IMG/VR virus record: IMGVR_UViG_3300044643_001857
Location: 1 to 31,439 of that record
DNA: 31,439 nt
Strand: one strand, 5' to 3'
Origin: a virus
In this document: positions 14,110-22,331 of the stretch, one piece after another
Layout of the letters: each line of letters starts with the position of its first letter
Numbering within the stretch: the first letter of the stretch is position 1
Made by a program: the position numbers and the translations under genes
The notes under the pieces: model-generated
Seen by the model: the letters and a program-made list of their open reading frames with translations, nothing else
What the model was told of the DNA's origin: nothing
The model's database searches: none

Positions 14110-14124
14110 GCTGGGGAGGTTTCC
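14110..14124 (-). promoter_or_regulatory. Start-associated motif copy on minus strand (before NblA-like gene)
   Basis: The minus strand reads GGAAACCTCCCCAGC, matching GGAAAnCTC, 40 nt before the ATG at 14084. It is 12 nt from the plus-strand copy at 14137, forming a divergent pair. Confidence 0.6.
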
Positions 14125-14136
14125 GGGATCCCCTGC

Positions 14137-14153
14137 GGAAAGCTAGGGGAGCA
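14137..14153 (+). promoter_or_regulatory. Start-associated motif copy (before small basic gene)
   Basis: GGAAAGCTAGGGGAGCA, 37 nt before the ATG at 14174, one half of the divergent pair with 14110-14124. Confidence 0.6.
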
Positions 14154-14173
14154 TCCCCCTCAGAGGCGGCCCG

Positions 14174-14344
14174 ATGATGAACGGAATGGCGAAGACCAGC
14201 GGCGGCAAGGCCAAGAAGCCCACGGTCGCCAAGGTCAAGAAGGCCACGACCTACAAGGCCAAGAAGCCGGGCGCCGTCACGATGAAGGCCACGGCAGCCG
14301 CCAAACCCAAGCCCAAGGCCAAGCCCACGCGCATCCTGGGCTGA
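14174..14344 (+). CDS. Small Lys-rich basic protein, 56 aa
   Basis: The reading frame MMNGMAKTSGGKAKK continues as repeated Lys/Ala/Pro runs (VAKVKKATTYKAKK, AKPKPKAKPT) and ends RILG, like a histone H1 tail. Starts at 14174, 14177 or 14186 are all in frame; 14174 is 37 nt after a motif copy. It is 3 nt before the next gene's GTG. It probably binds nucleic acid or acidic surfaces because of its charge; nothing more can be said. It is not related in sequence to the RDxxGRF family but shares their basic character. Confidence 0.6.
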   Translation: MMNGMAKTSGGKAKKPTVAKVKKATTYKAKKPGAVTMKATAAAKPKPKAKPTRILG

Positions 14345-14347
14345 TCT

Positions 14348-14782
14348 GTGACGCTCCCCACCACCACGGAAGGCGTCTACGACCTGCTGGCGGCTGACAC
14401 CACCCTGGCGGGCCTGCTGGGCACGTACCTCTACCCCGATGGCACCACCCTGCCGGCCCTGTCGCGGCAGTTCATGAACCAGGCGCAGGACGAACCGACC
14501 GCCGTGGCGCGTGGGGTGGAGGTGGTGATCTGGCGGATCACCAGCGACGACCCGCAGGTGTGCGTCACCGGGGAGATCATCGTCAACCCCGTGGTGCGGA
14601 TGGTGGCGACCCAGTGGGACACGGACCCCACCGGCGGGGCCTACCACCTGCAGGCGGCGGTGCGGCGGATCCAGCTGCTGCTGCCCGGCTGCCGATCGGC
14701 CGATACGACCGTGCCGGATCTCACCACGGGCCTGGAGCAGCGGGCGCTCTCGTGGTCGGCGCCGCTGGTGATCGCGCCCTAA
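14348..14782 (+). CDS. Tail terminator-like protein candidate, 144 aa
   Basis: The GTG at 14348 starts three bases after the previous stop. The order helix (GVYDLLAADTTLAGLLGTY), strands (GVEVVIWRITS, VCVTGEIIVNPVVRMVATQW), helix (YHLQAAVRRIQLLLPG), final strand (QRALSWSAPLVIAP) resembles the small alpha/beta tail terminator fold of lambda gpU-like proteins. This is a fold-level impression. Its location between tube and tape measure is compatible with this. The end is followed by a strong hairpin. Confidence 0.45.
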   Translation: MTLPTTTEGVYDLLAADTTLAGLLGTYLYPDGTTLPALSRQFMNQAQDEPTAVARGVEVVIWRITSDDPQVCVTGEIIVNPVVRMVATQWDTDPTGGAYHLQAAVRRIQLLLPGCRSADTTVPDLTTGLEQRALSWSAPLVIAP

Positions 14783-14786
14783 TCGA

Positions 14787-14810
14787 GGCCCCAGGGATCG
14801 CCCCGGGGCC
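14787..14810. terminator. Hairpin between convergent genes, no U tract
   Basis: GGCCCC-A-GGG (14787-14796), loop ATCG, CCC-C-GGGGCC (14801-14810) forms a near-perfect 10-position stem with one A-C mismatch. It sits in the 35-nt gap between two convergent stop codons. It lacks a U run on either strand, so it may only stabilise or weakly terminate both transcripts. Confidence 0.5.
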
Positions 14811-14817
14811 CACGGGC

Positions 14818-15357
14818 TCAGCCCTTGCGCTTCCGGCCGCCGACCCCCCGCTTCTTCTCCATCGCCCGCACCTTGGCCTGAGCCGCCTGGACTGCCTTGA
14901 CGCTGGCGCGGATCCGCTGAGCACCGGCATCCTGCCGCTTGCCGAGGCCACGGGCAGAGGTGCGCCCACCGGCCATCATCTTGGCCTCCCTGGCCTTGCT
15001 GGTGGCGGCCTTGTACGCGGCCTTCGCCTTGTTCGGGGCGGCCTTGCCCGTCTTGGCCGGGGCCTTGGCGGCCATCTTGCTGGCGGCGACCTTCGTGCCC
15101 TTGCCCATGCCGCCGGTGGCGCCCATGCTGCGATCGAACATCCGCTTGGGCACGCTGCCAGCGGGTGCGGAGGTGCCGGGTCGCTTGCTGCCGAGCTTCG
15201 GGCCGCTGGCCTTCCCGCCCATCCGCGGGCCAGGCTTCGCCGCCGGGGCGGAGGCCTTGCTGGCAGCCTTGCCCTTGCCCTTCGAGCCGCCACCGCCTCC
15301 CCCACCACCGCCCCCGGCGAACCGCCCGTTCGCGTCACGCTTGTACGTCCGTGCCAT
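14818..15357 (-). CDS. RDxxGRF-module family protein D, histone-like, minus strand
   Basis: This 179-aa protein begins MARTYKRDANGRFAGGGG, identical to family C over its first 18 residues. It then has a run of ten Gly and a very basic Lys/Ala/Gly-rich body (SKGKGKAASKAS, KMAAKAPAKTGKAAPNKAK, RIRASVKAVQAAQAKV), ending GGRKRKG. The second half of the shared module (TRDNAGRIT, GRLRT) is missing, so it is a shorter variant. A role in condensing DNA or binding the acidic inside of the capsid is plausible from composition only. The reverse ATG at 15357 follows a full motif copy by 36 nt. Confidence 0.7.
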   Translation of the reverse strand: MARTYKRDANGRFAGGGGGGGGGGSKGKGKAASKASAPAAKPGPRMGGKASGPKLGSKRPGTSAPAGSVPKRMFDRSMGATGGMGKGTKVAASKMAAKAPAKTGKAAPNKAKAAYKAATSKAREAKMMAGGRTSARGLGKRQDAGAQRIRASVKAVQAAQAKVRAMEKKRGVGGRKRKG

Positions 15358-15378
15358 GGAAAGAGGATCAGAGCTTGT

Positions 15379-15393
15379 TGCCCTGAGCTTTCC
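15379..15393 (-). promoter_or_regulatory. Start-associated motif copy on minus strand (before family D)
   Basis: The minus strand reads GGAAAGCTCAGGGCA, a perfect consensus copy, 36 nt before the ATG at 15357. The plus-strand copy for the tape measure lies 39 nt away. Confidence 0.82.
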
Positions 15394-15431
15394 GCACCGC
15401 CGACCGCACCGTGAAAACCTAGGCCTGGCGC

Positions 15432-15450
15432 GGAAAGCTGAGGTGACAGG
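15432..15450 (+). promoter_or_regulatory. Start-associated motif copy (before tape measure)
   Basis: GGAAAGCTGAGGTGACAGG, 31 nt before the GTG at 15463. It matches the first half of the consensus well and the second half partly. Confidence 0.65.
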
Positions 15451-15462
15451 CGGGTAGCAGCG

Positions 15463-18400
15463 GTGGCAGATCTTGAGGTTTCAGCCAAGTTCGTGCTGGA
15501 GGGCGCCAAGGACCTGGCGGGCCAGCTGGAGCAGGCGGGCCGGGCCGGCGGCCAGGTGTTCGGCGAGTCGCTGTCCACCGAGGCCCAGAAGCGGCTCGAT
15601 GGGATCGTCAACCAGGCCGAAGCCGCCGCCAAGCGGGTGGGTTTGGCCTTCAACAAGACGAAGCTCCGGTTTGAGGACGCCAGCGGCCAGGTGGTGCCGG
15701 ATGACGTTTTCAACCGACTGGCGAAGCTCGACAAGGGCCTGCGGGACGCGAACCGCTCGCTGGGGCAGTTCGCATCCGAGATGAACCAGGCGGCGACCGG
15801 CAGCATTTCGGCACTGAAGACCCGGCTCGGCGAGCTGACAACACAGTTGGAGCGCGTGGCCATCGGCTCGCAGTCGTTCCGGCAGCTCAAGCGCGAAATC
15901 GCTGGGGTTGAGCGCGATCTGCGCAAGGCAGGCGAGGCCGGAGCGATAGCATCCCGTGGCATTGGACTGATGCAGGGCGCATTGAGCCTTGTGGGCGGCC
16001 TATCTGCGGCCCAACTCCTGCGCACCTCCATTGACCAGGCGATCCAACTTGAGACCGCTACAAAGCGACTGAGCAACACGCTCGGGCAGCAGGGCGCCGG
16101 GCGGGCGCTGGGCTTTGTGCAGGGAATCAGTGATCAACTTGGCCTTTCGTTCCGCGATCTTGTTGGCTCCTATGGGCGCTTCACAGCGGCGGCTACAGCG
16201 GCAAATGTGCCATTGAAGCAGCAAGAGGATCTGTTCACTGCTGTATCACGTGCAGGACAGTCGCTGGGGTTGAGTAGCGACGAAGTGAATGGGGCGCTTT
16301 TGGCGCTACAGCAGATTGCGTCAAAAGGCACCGTGAGCATGGAGGAGCTACGGCAGCAGCTGGGCGAGCGACTACCTATCGCCCTTGCCGCGACGGCCAA
16401 AGGCCTCGGCGTCAGCACGCAGTCGCTGATCAAGATGGTTGAATCCGGTCAGTTGACGGCCACAAAGTTTTTCCCCGCTTTCACAAAGGGACTGAATGAC
16501 CTCACATCGGCATCTGGTGGAATGCCCACCGCTGCGCAGAACCTGCAGCGGTTCACGAACGAATGGGAGTCACTGCAGGTGGCGTTTGGGCAGAATTTAC
16601 TGCCAATTATTACCAGTACTGTAAAGCAGCTCACCCTTGCGATCACAGAGCTCAAGGTTCAGAGCGCGGGCCGAGACCTTGGGCTTGGCAGGGGGCTGTT
16701 TGGCGGGTTATCAAATGAAGCGGCGCAGCTTGTTGGCGAACTGGACAGGGTGCAAAAGAAGTTTAATCTAACCGAAGAACAGGCAAAAAATATCTTTAGC
16801 GAAGCAGTTTCAGTATCGGGCGGAAAACGGACGGCATTTGGTGAGCTGATTGCGGATGCTGCGACCTATGACGGAATCTTGGCAAACCTTGAGCCGCGAG
16901 CCAAGCGCTTTCGTGAAAATCAGAAGGACGGTGCGGCCGAAACCAACGCGCAAGCTGCGGCATTGACCGCGCTGCAGGGCAGGTTGAATGAGAACATCAA
17001 AAAGCAGCAGGAGTCCAACGCCCTATACAGTCAGCGCACCGGCGTGTCCGCCTTGGAAGTAGAGGCGGAGCTGGTTCGTCAGGTTGCTGCCGGCAGGCTC
17101 ACCCAGGCCGATGCCGACAAAACGATCGCCGGAGCACGCAAGCAGGCACTCGAAGAGGAGATCAGGGGGCAGGATGCGCTGATTGCCAAGCTGAAAGAAG
17201 CTAAGGCTCAGGGAGCCGAGGGTGGCACCGAAAAGGCCATCCTCGCCGCGCAATCCGCTAGGGCCCAGAAGGTGCTGGAAGTGGCGAAGCTCGAATCCGC
17301 GGCGTCGCAAGCTGAGGTGCAACGGCGCCAGGAAATGCTGCGACTTGCGCAGGGCCAGCTCGACATCGTGAGCCAGCGCATCGGCCTGGAGACCACCGCC
17401 AGCCAGCTGGTCTTGGGCCGCCTCCGGGCGCAGCAGCAGGTGGCGGAAGCGCTCCTGGGGCTCCAGCAGGCGCAGCAAGGGCTGGTGGAAAGCCAATTCA
17501 GCCTGGACTCCGCCCGGCAGGGGTACGCGCTGCGGACGGCGGAGGAGGAGCTGGCGAAGCTGCGGGATCGCGGCGCCGGGGTGGATGTGATCAGGCAGCA
17601 GGAGGAGCGCATCGCCAGCCTCAAGCGCGGGGCGGAGACGATCGAGTTCCGGGCGATGGAGGCATCGATCGCGGCGGCTCAGCAGCGCTTCCAGTTGGAG
17701 CGGTCGGTCCTCGTGCTCAAGCAACAGCAGCAGGTGCTGGAAGCGCAGTCGGCCCAGCGTGCGGCGGCGCAGAACACCCTGCAGCAACGGCAGCGGCTGC
17801 TGGAGCTTCAGGGCCAGCTGGTGGACCCCTCGATCAGCGCGGGGCAGCGGCAGGCGCTGCAGCAGCAGGTGGCGATCCAGCGCGAAGCGATCGGCCTGGC
17901 GCAGCAGCAGCAGCAGGCGGAGGTCGGCCGACTTCAGACCCTCGGGGTGATCTTCGGCCTTGAACGACAGACGCTGACCGCCCAGCAGCAGGCCACCGCC
18001 AACGGGTTCCGGGCCCAGGCCGCCACGAAAGGGTGGGAGCAGTCCCTGACGGGACCCCTGCAGAACCTCGACGCCGCCGCCGGCTCCACGGCGCAGGTGG
18101 CTGGGCAGCTGCAAACCATCAGCGCGGGCTTCATCACCGTGGGCGGCCAGACCGTGCAGATCAAGGGCAGCCTCGACGCCGCCGCTGGGTCTACCGCAGC
18201 TGCAGCCGACGCCGCCAACGCCCTCGCCAGCGGCTACGCCAGCGCCAACACCCAGGCCACCGCCCTGCTGGGCACCCTGCAGCGCATGGCCAGCGTCCCC
18301 CAGGCTCGCTGGGCTGGTGGCGACGTGGAGCCCGGCACTCGCTACAGGATCAACGAGCTGGGTCGGGAGTCCTTCATGGACCGCGCCGGCAACCTCAGCA

Positions 18401-18708
18401 TGATCACCGCCCCCCGCAACGGCTTCTGGACGCCCCCCACCGCCGGTACGGTCATCCCTGCGGGCATCACCGCCTCACTGGCCGCCTCCGGTGCCTTCGG
18501 GGCCGCGGGGGGATCGTCGGGCCGCGGGGGCAGCAGGGCAGCAGCCATAGCCCCGCAGCGCTCCGGCAGCGTGCAGGGAGTCGGAAAACTCAATGCGGCA
18601 ATCAACCGGCTCACCGCCCGCATGGATGCCCTCGTGGCCAAGGACTGGAACGTGCGGGTGGTGACCCCCAGCTCTGCCGGGGTGCTCCGCAGCATCGGGG
18701 GCTACTGA
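15463..18708 (+). CDS. Tape measure protein, 1081 aa
   Basis: This protein sets tail length and is ejected before DNA. Residues about 195-350 match the tape-measure N-terminal domain (FRDLVGSYGRFTAAATAANV, RAGQSLGLSSDEVNGALLAL, SKGTVSMEELRQQLGERLP, TATKFFPAFTKGL). A hydrophobic segment lies near 165-185 (LMQGALSLVGGLSAAQLL). Long coiled-coil-like stretches rich in Gln, Ala and Leu fill about 500-870, followed by a Gly/Ala-rich tail. At about 0.15 nm per residue the tail would be near 160 nm (family rule, inference). The GTG at 15463 is the first start after the motif. DNA from about 15950 to 17050 is more A/T-rich than the rest. It ends in a TGATG overlap with the next gene. Confidence 0.93.
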   Translation: MADLEVSAKFVLEGAKDLAGQLEQAGRAGGQVFGESLSTEAQKRLDGIVNQAEAAAKRVGLAFNKTKLRFEDASGQVVPDDVFNRLAKLDKGLRDANRSLGQFASEMNQAATGSISALKTRLGELTTQLERVAIGSQSFRQLKREIAGVERDLRKAGEAGAIASRGIGLMQGALSLVGGLSAAQLLRTSIDQAIQLETATKRLSNTLGQQGAGRALGFVQGISDQLGLSFRDLVGSYGRFTAAATAANVPLKQQEDLFTAVSRAGQSLGLSSDEVNGALLALQQIASKGTVSMEELRQQLGERLPIALAATAKGLGVSTQSLIKMVESGQLTATKFFPAFTKGLNDLTSASGGMPTAAQNLQRFTNEWESLQVAFGQNLLPIITSTVKQLTLAITELKVQSAGRDLGLGRGLFGGLSNEAAQLVGELDRVQKKFNLTEEQAKNIFSEAVSVSGGKRTAFGELIADAATYDGILANLEPRAKRFRENQKDGAAETNAQAAALTALQGRLNENIKKQQESNALYSQRTGVSALEVEAELVRQVAAGRLTQADADKTIAGARKQALEEEIRGQDALIAKLKEAKAQGAEGGTEKAILAAQSARAQKVLEVAKLESAASQAEVQRRQEMLRLAQGQLDIVSQRIGLETTASQLVLGRLRAQQQVAEALLGLQQAQQGLVESQFSLDSARQGYALRTAEEELAKLRDRGAGVDVIRQQEERIASLKRGAETIEFRAMEASIAAAQQRFQLERSVLVLKQQQQVLEAQSAQRAAAQNTLQQRQRLLELQGQLVDPSISAGQRQALQQQVAIQREAIGLAQQQQQAEVGRLQTLGVIFGLERQTLTAQQQATANGFRAQAATKGWEQSLTGPLQNLDAAAGSTAQVAGQLQTISAGFITVGGQTVQIKGSLDAAAGSTAAAADAANALASGYASANTQATALLGTLQRMASVPQARWAGGDVEPGTRYRINELGRESFMDRAGNLSMITAPRNGFWTPPTAGTVIPAGITASLAASGAFGAAGGSSGRGGSRAAAIAPQRSGSVQGVGKLNAAINRLTARMDALVAKDWNVRVVTPSSAGVLRSIGGY
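18583..18597 (+). promoter_or_regulatory. Motif-like sequence inside tape measure gene
   Basis: GGAAAACTCAATGCG lies in the coding region (GKLNAAINR), 125 nt before the start at 18708. The distance differs from the usual 25-40 nt, so it may be chance. Confidence 0.25.
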
Positions 18709-19484
18709 TGCTCACCCTGTCCTACGGCGGCGCCACCTTCACCTTCCCGAACCTCGACCAGCACCCGCTGGCATTCGATGCCGTGGACGTGCGGCGCGGC
18801 CGGGCGCCGGAGTCGCTGCAGCCCTCGGGCCTGCTGCTCAAGCCCCAGGCGGACGACCTGCTTAACCTGTTCCGCTCCTGGCGCAACGCCAAGCTCGCCG
18901 AGGAGGCCCCGGAGCGCACCGGGACCGTGGGCGCCGTGGTGCTCGTGACTGCCCGCGGGCCTGGCTACTCGGGCGCCAGCGCATGGACCAGCCGGGCTGC
19001 ATGGATCGACGCCATCGACAAGCCCACGCAGGTGGGGCCCTTCACGCGGGTAGGCCTGACGCTCGTGGATGCCAGCCAGGCGCTCGCGGTGGCCCTGCGG
19101 GAGCTGGAAGAGGGGGAGGAGCAGGAAGAGGCCCTCGGGCTGGGCACGCTCACCTTTGGCGGCGCCGTGGTGAATCTGACCGCACGGCCTGACGACATCG
19201 GGAACCTGCCGCAGCCGGAACTCTCCGCCGCCGGGGCCCACGTGATCACCGGCAACCTGGCCACGGTCGACCTGCACAACGTGCAGGGCTGGGTCACGGC
19301 CGCCCATCTGCCGAGCCTTGAGACATGGGTGAAGACCACGGCCGCCACGCCCTCGCCGGCCAATGGCACATGGGTCCCGAGCGCATGGACACAGCCGGTC
19401 GCCCGCCTGAAGCGCAACGCCGGGGCGGTGAGCATCGTCTATGACGTGAGCTTCACGGCCACCAAGATCCGCGCCGCCGCATGA
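18708..19484 (+). CDS. Tail protein after tape measure, distal-tail candidate, 258 aa
   Basis: The ATG at 18708 overlaps the tape measure stop (TGATG); the frame is open further upstream but inside the tape measure gene. The N-terminus (LTLSYGGATFTFPNLDQHPL) and alternating strands suggest a beta-rich structural protein. The gene position, directly after the tape measure and overlapping the hub-like gene by ATGA, is where distal tail proteins normally lie. No family signature is certain. Confidence 0.6.
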   Translation: MLTLSYGGATFTFPNLDQHPLAFDAVDVRRGRAPESLQPSGLLLKPQADDLLNLFRSWRNAKLAEEAPERTGTVGAVVLVTARGPGYSGASAWTSRAAWIDAIDKPTQVGPFTRVGLTLVDASQALAVALRELEEGEEQEEALGLGTLTFGGAVVNLTARPDDIGNLPQPELSAAGAHVITGNLATVDLHNVQGWVTAAHLPSLETWVKTTAATPSPANGTWVPSAWTQPVARLKRNAGAVSIVYDVSFTATKIRAAA

Positions 19485-22315
19485 GCAGCTTGGACCTCCG
19501 CCACTGGGTTTTCTGCAGCCTCGGGCCGGTGGACCCCCGCTCGCCCGTGTCGATCCAGGAAGACCACGTGCAGGGCCAGGGCTTGTGCCTCACCCGCGCC
19601 ACGATCACGCTCACCGGCACACACAGGCCCGCCACGGGGTCCCCGGTGAGCCTGGCCTACAGCGATGGGGTCAACTACATCGCCAGGGTGCCGCGGCGCC
19701 TGCGGGTGCTGTCCAGCCAGGTGGACCCGCTGGAGGGCATCACCACGATCAGCGCGGGGTGCCTGCTGACCTACCACAGTAACCGCAAGCCGCCGGTTGA
19801 GTCGCTGAAGGAGACGGAGGAGAACTCGGACGTGCCGGAAGCGGTGCGACGGGTGGCGGCCCTGCCTATCTCCGCCGCATGGGTGGCTCACAGGATCCTG
19901 GTAACCCTGGGGCTCACAACCCCTGCCCCAATCCCGTTTCAGATCCGCCGGGTTGTCGATGAGTGGGATATGTCGTCGGGTTACGTTGAAGAACTCGGCA
20001 GGATTGCCCACAGCGAGGGATATTTCGCCTGGATCAACGAATCGGAGGGAGTTGAGTTTATCAGCAAGCGCAGCGACCCGGTAGGGCCCGGCCCAATCCT
20101 CACTGCGCCGCAGATACTGGAGATGTCACCCGTCAACGTGGGGGACCTGCCGGGCGATGCTGCCTTCGCCCGATACACCAGTCTCAAGCTCGTGCCGCCA
20201 GACAGCAGCCTGGACGAAAACCAGATCGCCCAACGCAACTGGGAGCGCGAGCAGGTGATTGGGGCGCCGGTGCAGGCGATCCATACATACACCAATGCCG
20301 CAGGGCAAACAATCAAAGAGTTTATTAGGTATAACGAGCGAAGCATCAGCGAGACGCGATACGACAGCCGCGACAGGGTGACAAGCCGAAAGGAAAGGCG
20401 ATGGGGCCTCAATGGCGTTTACAGCACCGACACAAAGTTTTCATACGGTTCTGGAATTGGGAGCGCAGAAGATTTCGCGGACGTCCGGGAAGAGCGGGTG
20501 GAAGAGCGTGGGCCAAGGGGCGATCTACTGGCGGCGTGCGGCGCCAATGGGCCACATGCAAGCACGTTCCGCCAGGAGGGAACCATCCTCACCGGCTGGC
20601 GGTCCACTACTTATGAGAAAGACTCAATTTCGGGCATCACGCTCACGAAAACCAGTAACGCCACAATGTATATTAATACTCCGCACGGCTCTGATGCCAT
20701 CAGCCGGCTACGGGATGCGGGGGAGCCACTGAGCGACTTGGTTGCCGCTGCTCGCAGGATCGTCGGTTATGGGTCGCAGATCAGGATTCGCACCGAACGA
20801 GAGTTTGGCCTACAGCGTCGACCCGGCCAACAGGACCGCAACCGTGCCGCACTGGAAAAGGTGCCCTCTGTTGAGCAGGTGGCCAACGTCTCCTGGGCCA
20901 TGGGCTCACCCGCCAGCTCCACCGCCATTGAGCTTTCACCGCCGTACGTCAGCGATGACCGGATCGTGGCGAGCGGCTCCCCCGTCACCTACTCAGTGGT
21001 GCCGAGCAATGCGCAGGCCGAGGCCACGGCCTTCGCGCAAGGCGAAAACCGTCTCCTCCTCGGTAACCGCAACGGGCAGGGCCTGCAGCTGCACCCGCTG
21101 GACATGCCAGCCAGGCCGTTCGCACCCCTCTACGTCCGCATCAATGGCTGCACGGCCTGCTATCGCGCCAACGGCTCCACATGGACCCTGGCGGCCGATG
21201 GTACCCGCTGCACCACCGATGGCCTGTTCTGGTCCGCGGTGGATGGCACCGTCGCCAATGCCTGGTTCCCGCTGCCCCCCGGGATCGCCAACCTCCCAGG
21301 CGCCGCAGCGGTGACCACCAACGCCAACCCAAGGCCGCCCAACGCCATGGCCATCCCGGTGGGCTTCAACCCGCTGGCCCCCGACCTCTCGACCCTGTTC
21401 GCCGCCCTGCCGTCAGGCCTTGCGCCGGTGCCACGGGCGACGGTGGACCCCACCAAGTTCGTTAAGCCCTACAACGTCACCATCCCGGTGCGCGGTGGCG
21501 TCAGGGTGGGCGCCAAGGTGCGGCTCCAGCGGTGGCTGCCCAAGACCATTCAGGTGGCCGGCGGGGTCCGCGTGGGCGCCATGGGCCGGGTGATCCACAT
21601 GATCGGCACCAGCAGCGGCGCGATCATTGACACCAAGCCGGCCACCCTGACCCAGGTGGGCGGGTTTGGCTCCACTGCCGCGCTGATCCTGCACTTCGAC
21701 GGAACCACGCTCGTCGACAGCAGCACCAACGGCTACACGGTCACCGCCAGTGGTGCCGCAGCGCTCAGCGCCACCCAGTCCAAGTTCGGCGGCAAGGCTG
21801 CGGCATTCGATGGCAACGACGGCTTTGTGACCGTCACCGGCGCCAACCTGGCCGTGGGTGTCGGTAACTGGACCGTGCAGGCATGGGTGCGGCTTGCCTC
21901 AAGCACCAACAACACTGACTTTCGGTCGATTGTGCAATTTGGAGACACTTACAACAGCCCCGGCCTGTACGTATATTCAGAGATCTCCGGCGACAGCTTT
22001 ATCGGCTGGTATGACGACTCGGTGTATGTCGAAGCACTTAGCGCGCCGATCCCCATTGATACGTGGGTTCATGTACTGGCAAGCAAAGAGGGAAGCACGG
22101 TGCGGATATTTGTCAGCGGCGTCAAGAGCGCAAGTGACTACACAATCACCGGCCCGACACCCACGGCAAACATCACATCCACGACCGTGCAGGTTGGTGG
22201 GGCTGAGCCTTTCACGTACGCTTTTGACGGCTACATCGACGACGTGGTGATTGAGCCTGGCCGGGTGGTGGACACCAACTTCACGCCACCGACGGCCGCA
22301 TACCCGGACCCGTAG
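19481..22315 (+). CDS. Large tail-tip/hub protein with C-terminal LamG-like domain, 944 aa
   Basis: The N-terminal 300 residues have the strand-rich character of tail hub proteins (ITLTGTHRPATGSPVSLAYS, RVPRRLRVLSSQVDPLEGIT, GYVEELGRIAHSEGYFAWIN). Residues about 730-940 form a LamG/concanavalin-like jelly-roll. They include LILHFDGTTLVDSSTNGYTV, GKAAAFDGNDGFVTV, NWTVQAWVRL, IDTWVHVLASKEG and FDGYIDDVVIEPG. Such domains bind carbohydrate, so receptor recognition is likely. The DNA of about 19900-20800 and 21900-22200 is lower in GC than its flanks (47% in 20641-20700 by hand count), as often seen in host-range segments. It overlaps the previous gene by ATGA. Confidence 0.8.
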   Translation: MSSLDLRHWVFCSLGPVDPRSPVSIQEDHVQGQGLCLTRATITLTGTHRPATGSPVSLAYSDGVNYIARVPRRLRVLSSQVDPLEGITTISAGCLLTYHSNRKPPVESLKETEENSDVPEAVRRVAALPISAAWVAHRILVTLGLTTPAPIPFQIRRVVDEWDMSSGYVEELGRIAHSEGYFAWINESEGVEFISKRSDPVGPGPILTAPQILEMSPVNVGDLPGDAAFARYTSLKLVPPDSSLDENQIAQRNWEREQVIGAPVQAIHTYTNAAGQTIKEFIRYNERSISETRYDSRDRVTSRKERRWGLNGVYSTDTKFSYGSGIGSAEDFADVREERVEERGPRGDLLAACGANGPHASTFRQEGTILTGWRSTTYEKDSISGITLTKTSNATMYINTPHGSDAISRLRDAGEPLSDLVAAARRIVGYGSQIRIRTEREFGLQRRPGQQDRNRAALEKVPSVEQVANVSWAMGSPASSTAIELSPPYVSDDRIVASGSPVTYSVVPSNAQAEATAFAQGENRLLLGNRNGQGLQLHPLDMPARPFAPLYVRINGCTACYRANGSTWTLAADGTRCTTDGLFWSAVDGTVANAWFPLPPGIANLPGAAAVTTNANPRPPNAMAIPVGFNPLAPDLSTLFAALPSGLAPVPRATVDPTKFVKPYNVTIPVRGGVRVGAKVRLQRWLPKTIQVAGGVRVGAMGRVIHMIGTSSGAIIDTKPATLTQVGGFGSTAALILHFDGTTLVDSSTNGYTVTASGAAALSATQSKFGGKAAAFDGNDGFVTVTGANLAVGVGNWTVQAWVRLASSTNNTDFRSIVQFGDTYNSPGLYVYSEISGDSFIGWYDDSVYVEALSAPIPIDTWVHVLASKEGSTVRIFVSGVKSASDYTITGPTPTANITSTTVQVGGAEPFTYAFDGYIDDVVIEPGRVVDTNFTPPTAAYPDP

Positions 22316-22316
22316 C

Positions 22317-22331
22317 GGAAACCTCAGGGCA
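22317..22331 (+). promoter_or_regulatory. Start-associated motif copy (overlaps start of 22331 gene)
   Basis: GGAAACCTCAGGGCA, with the last A being the first base of the ATG at 22331. The spacing of 14 nt is the shortest seen, so either the true start is further downstream or the element is not a simple promoter. Confidence 0.65.
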
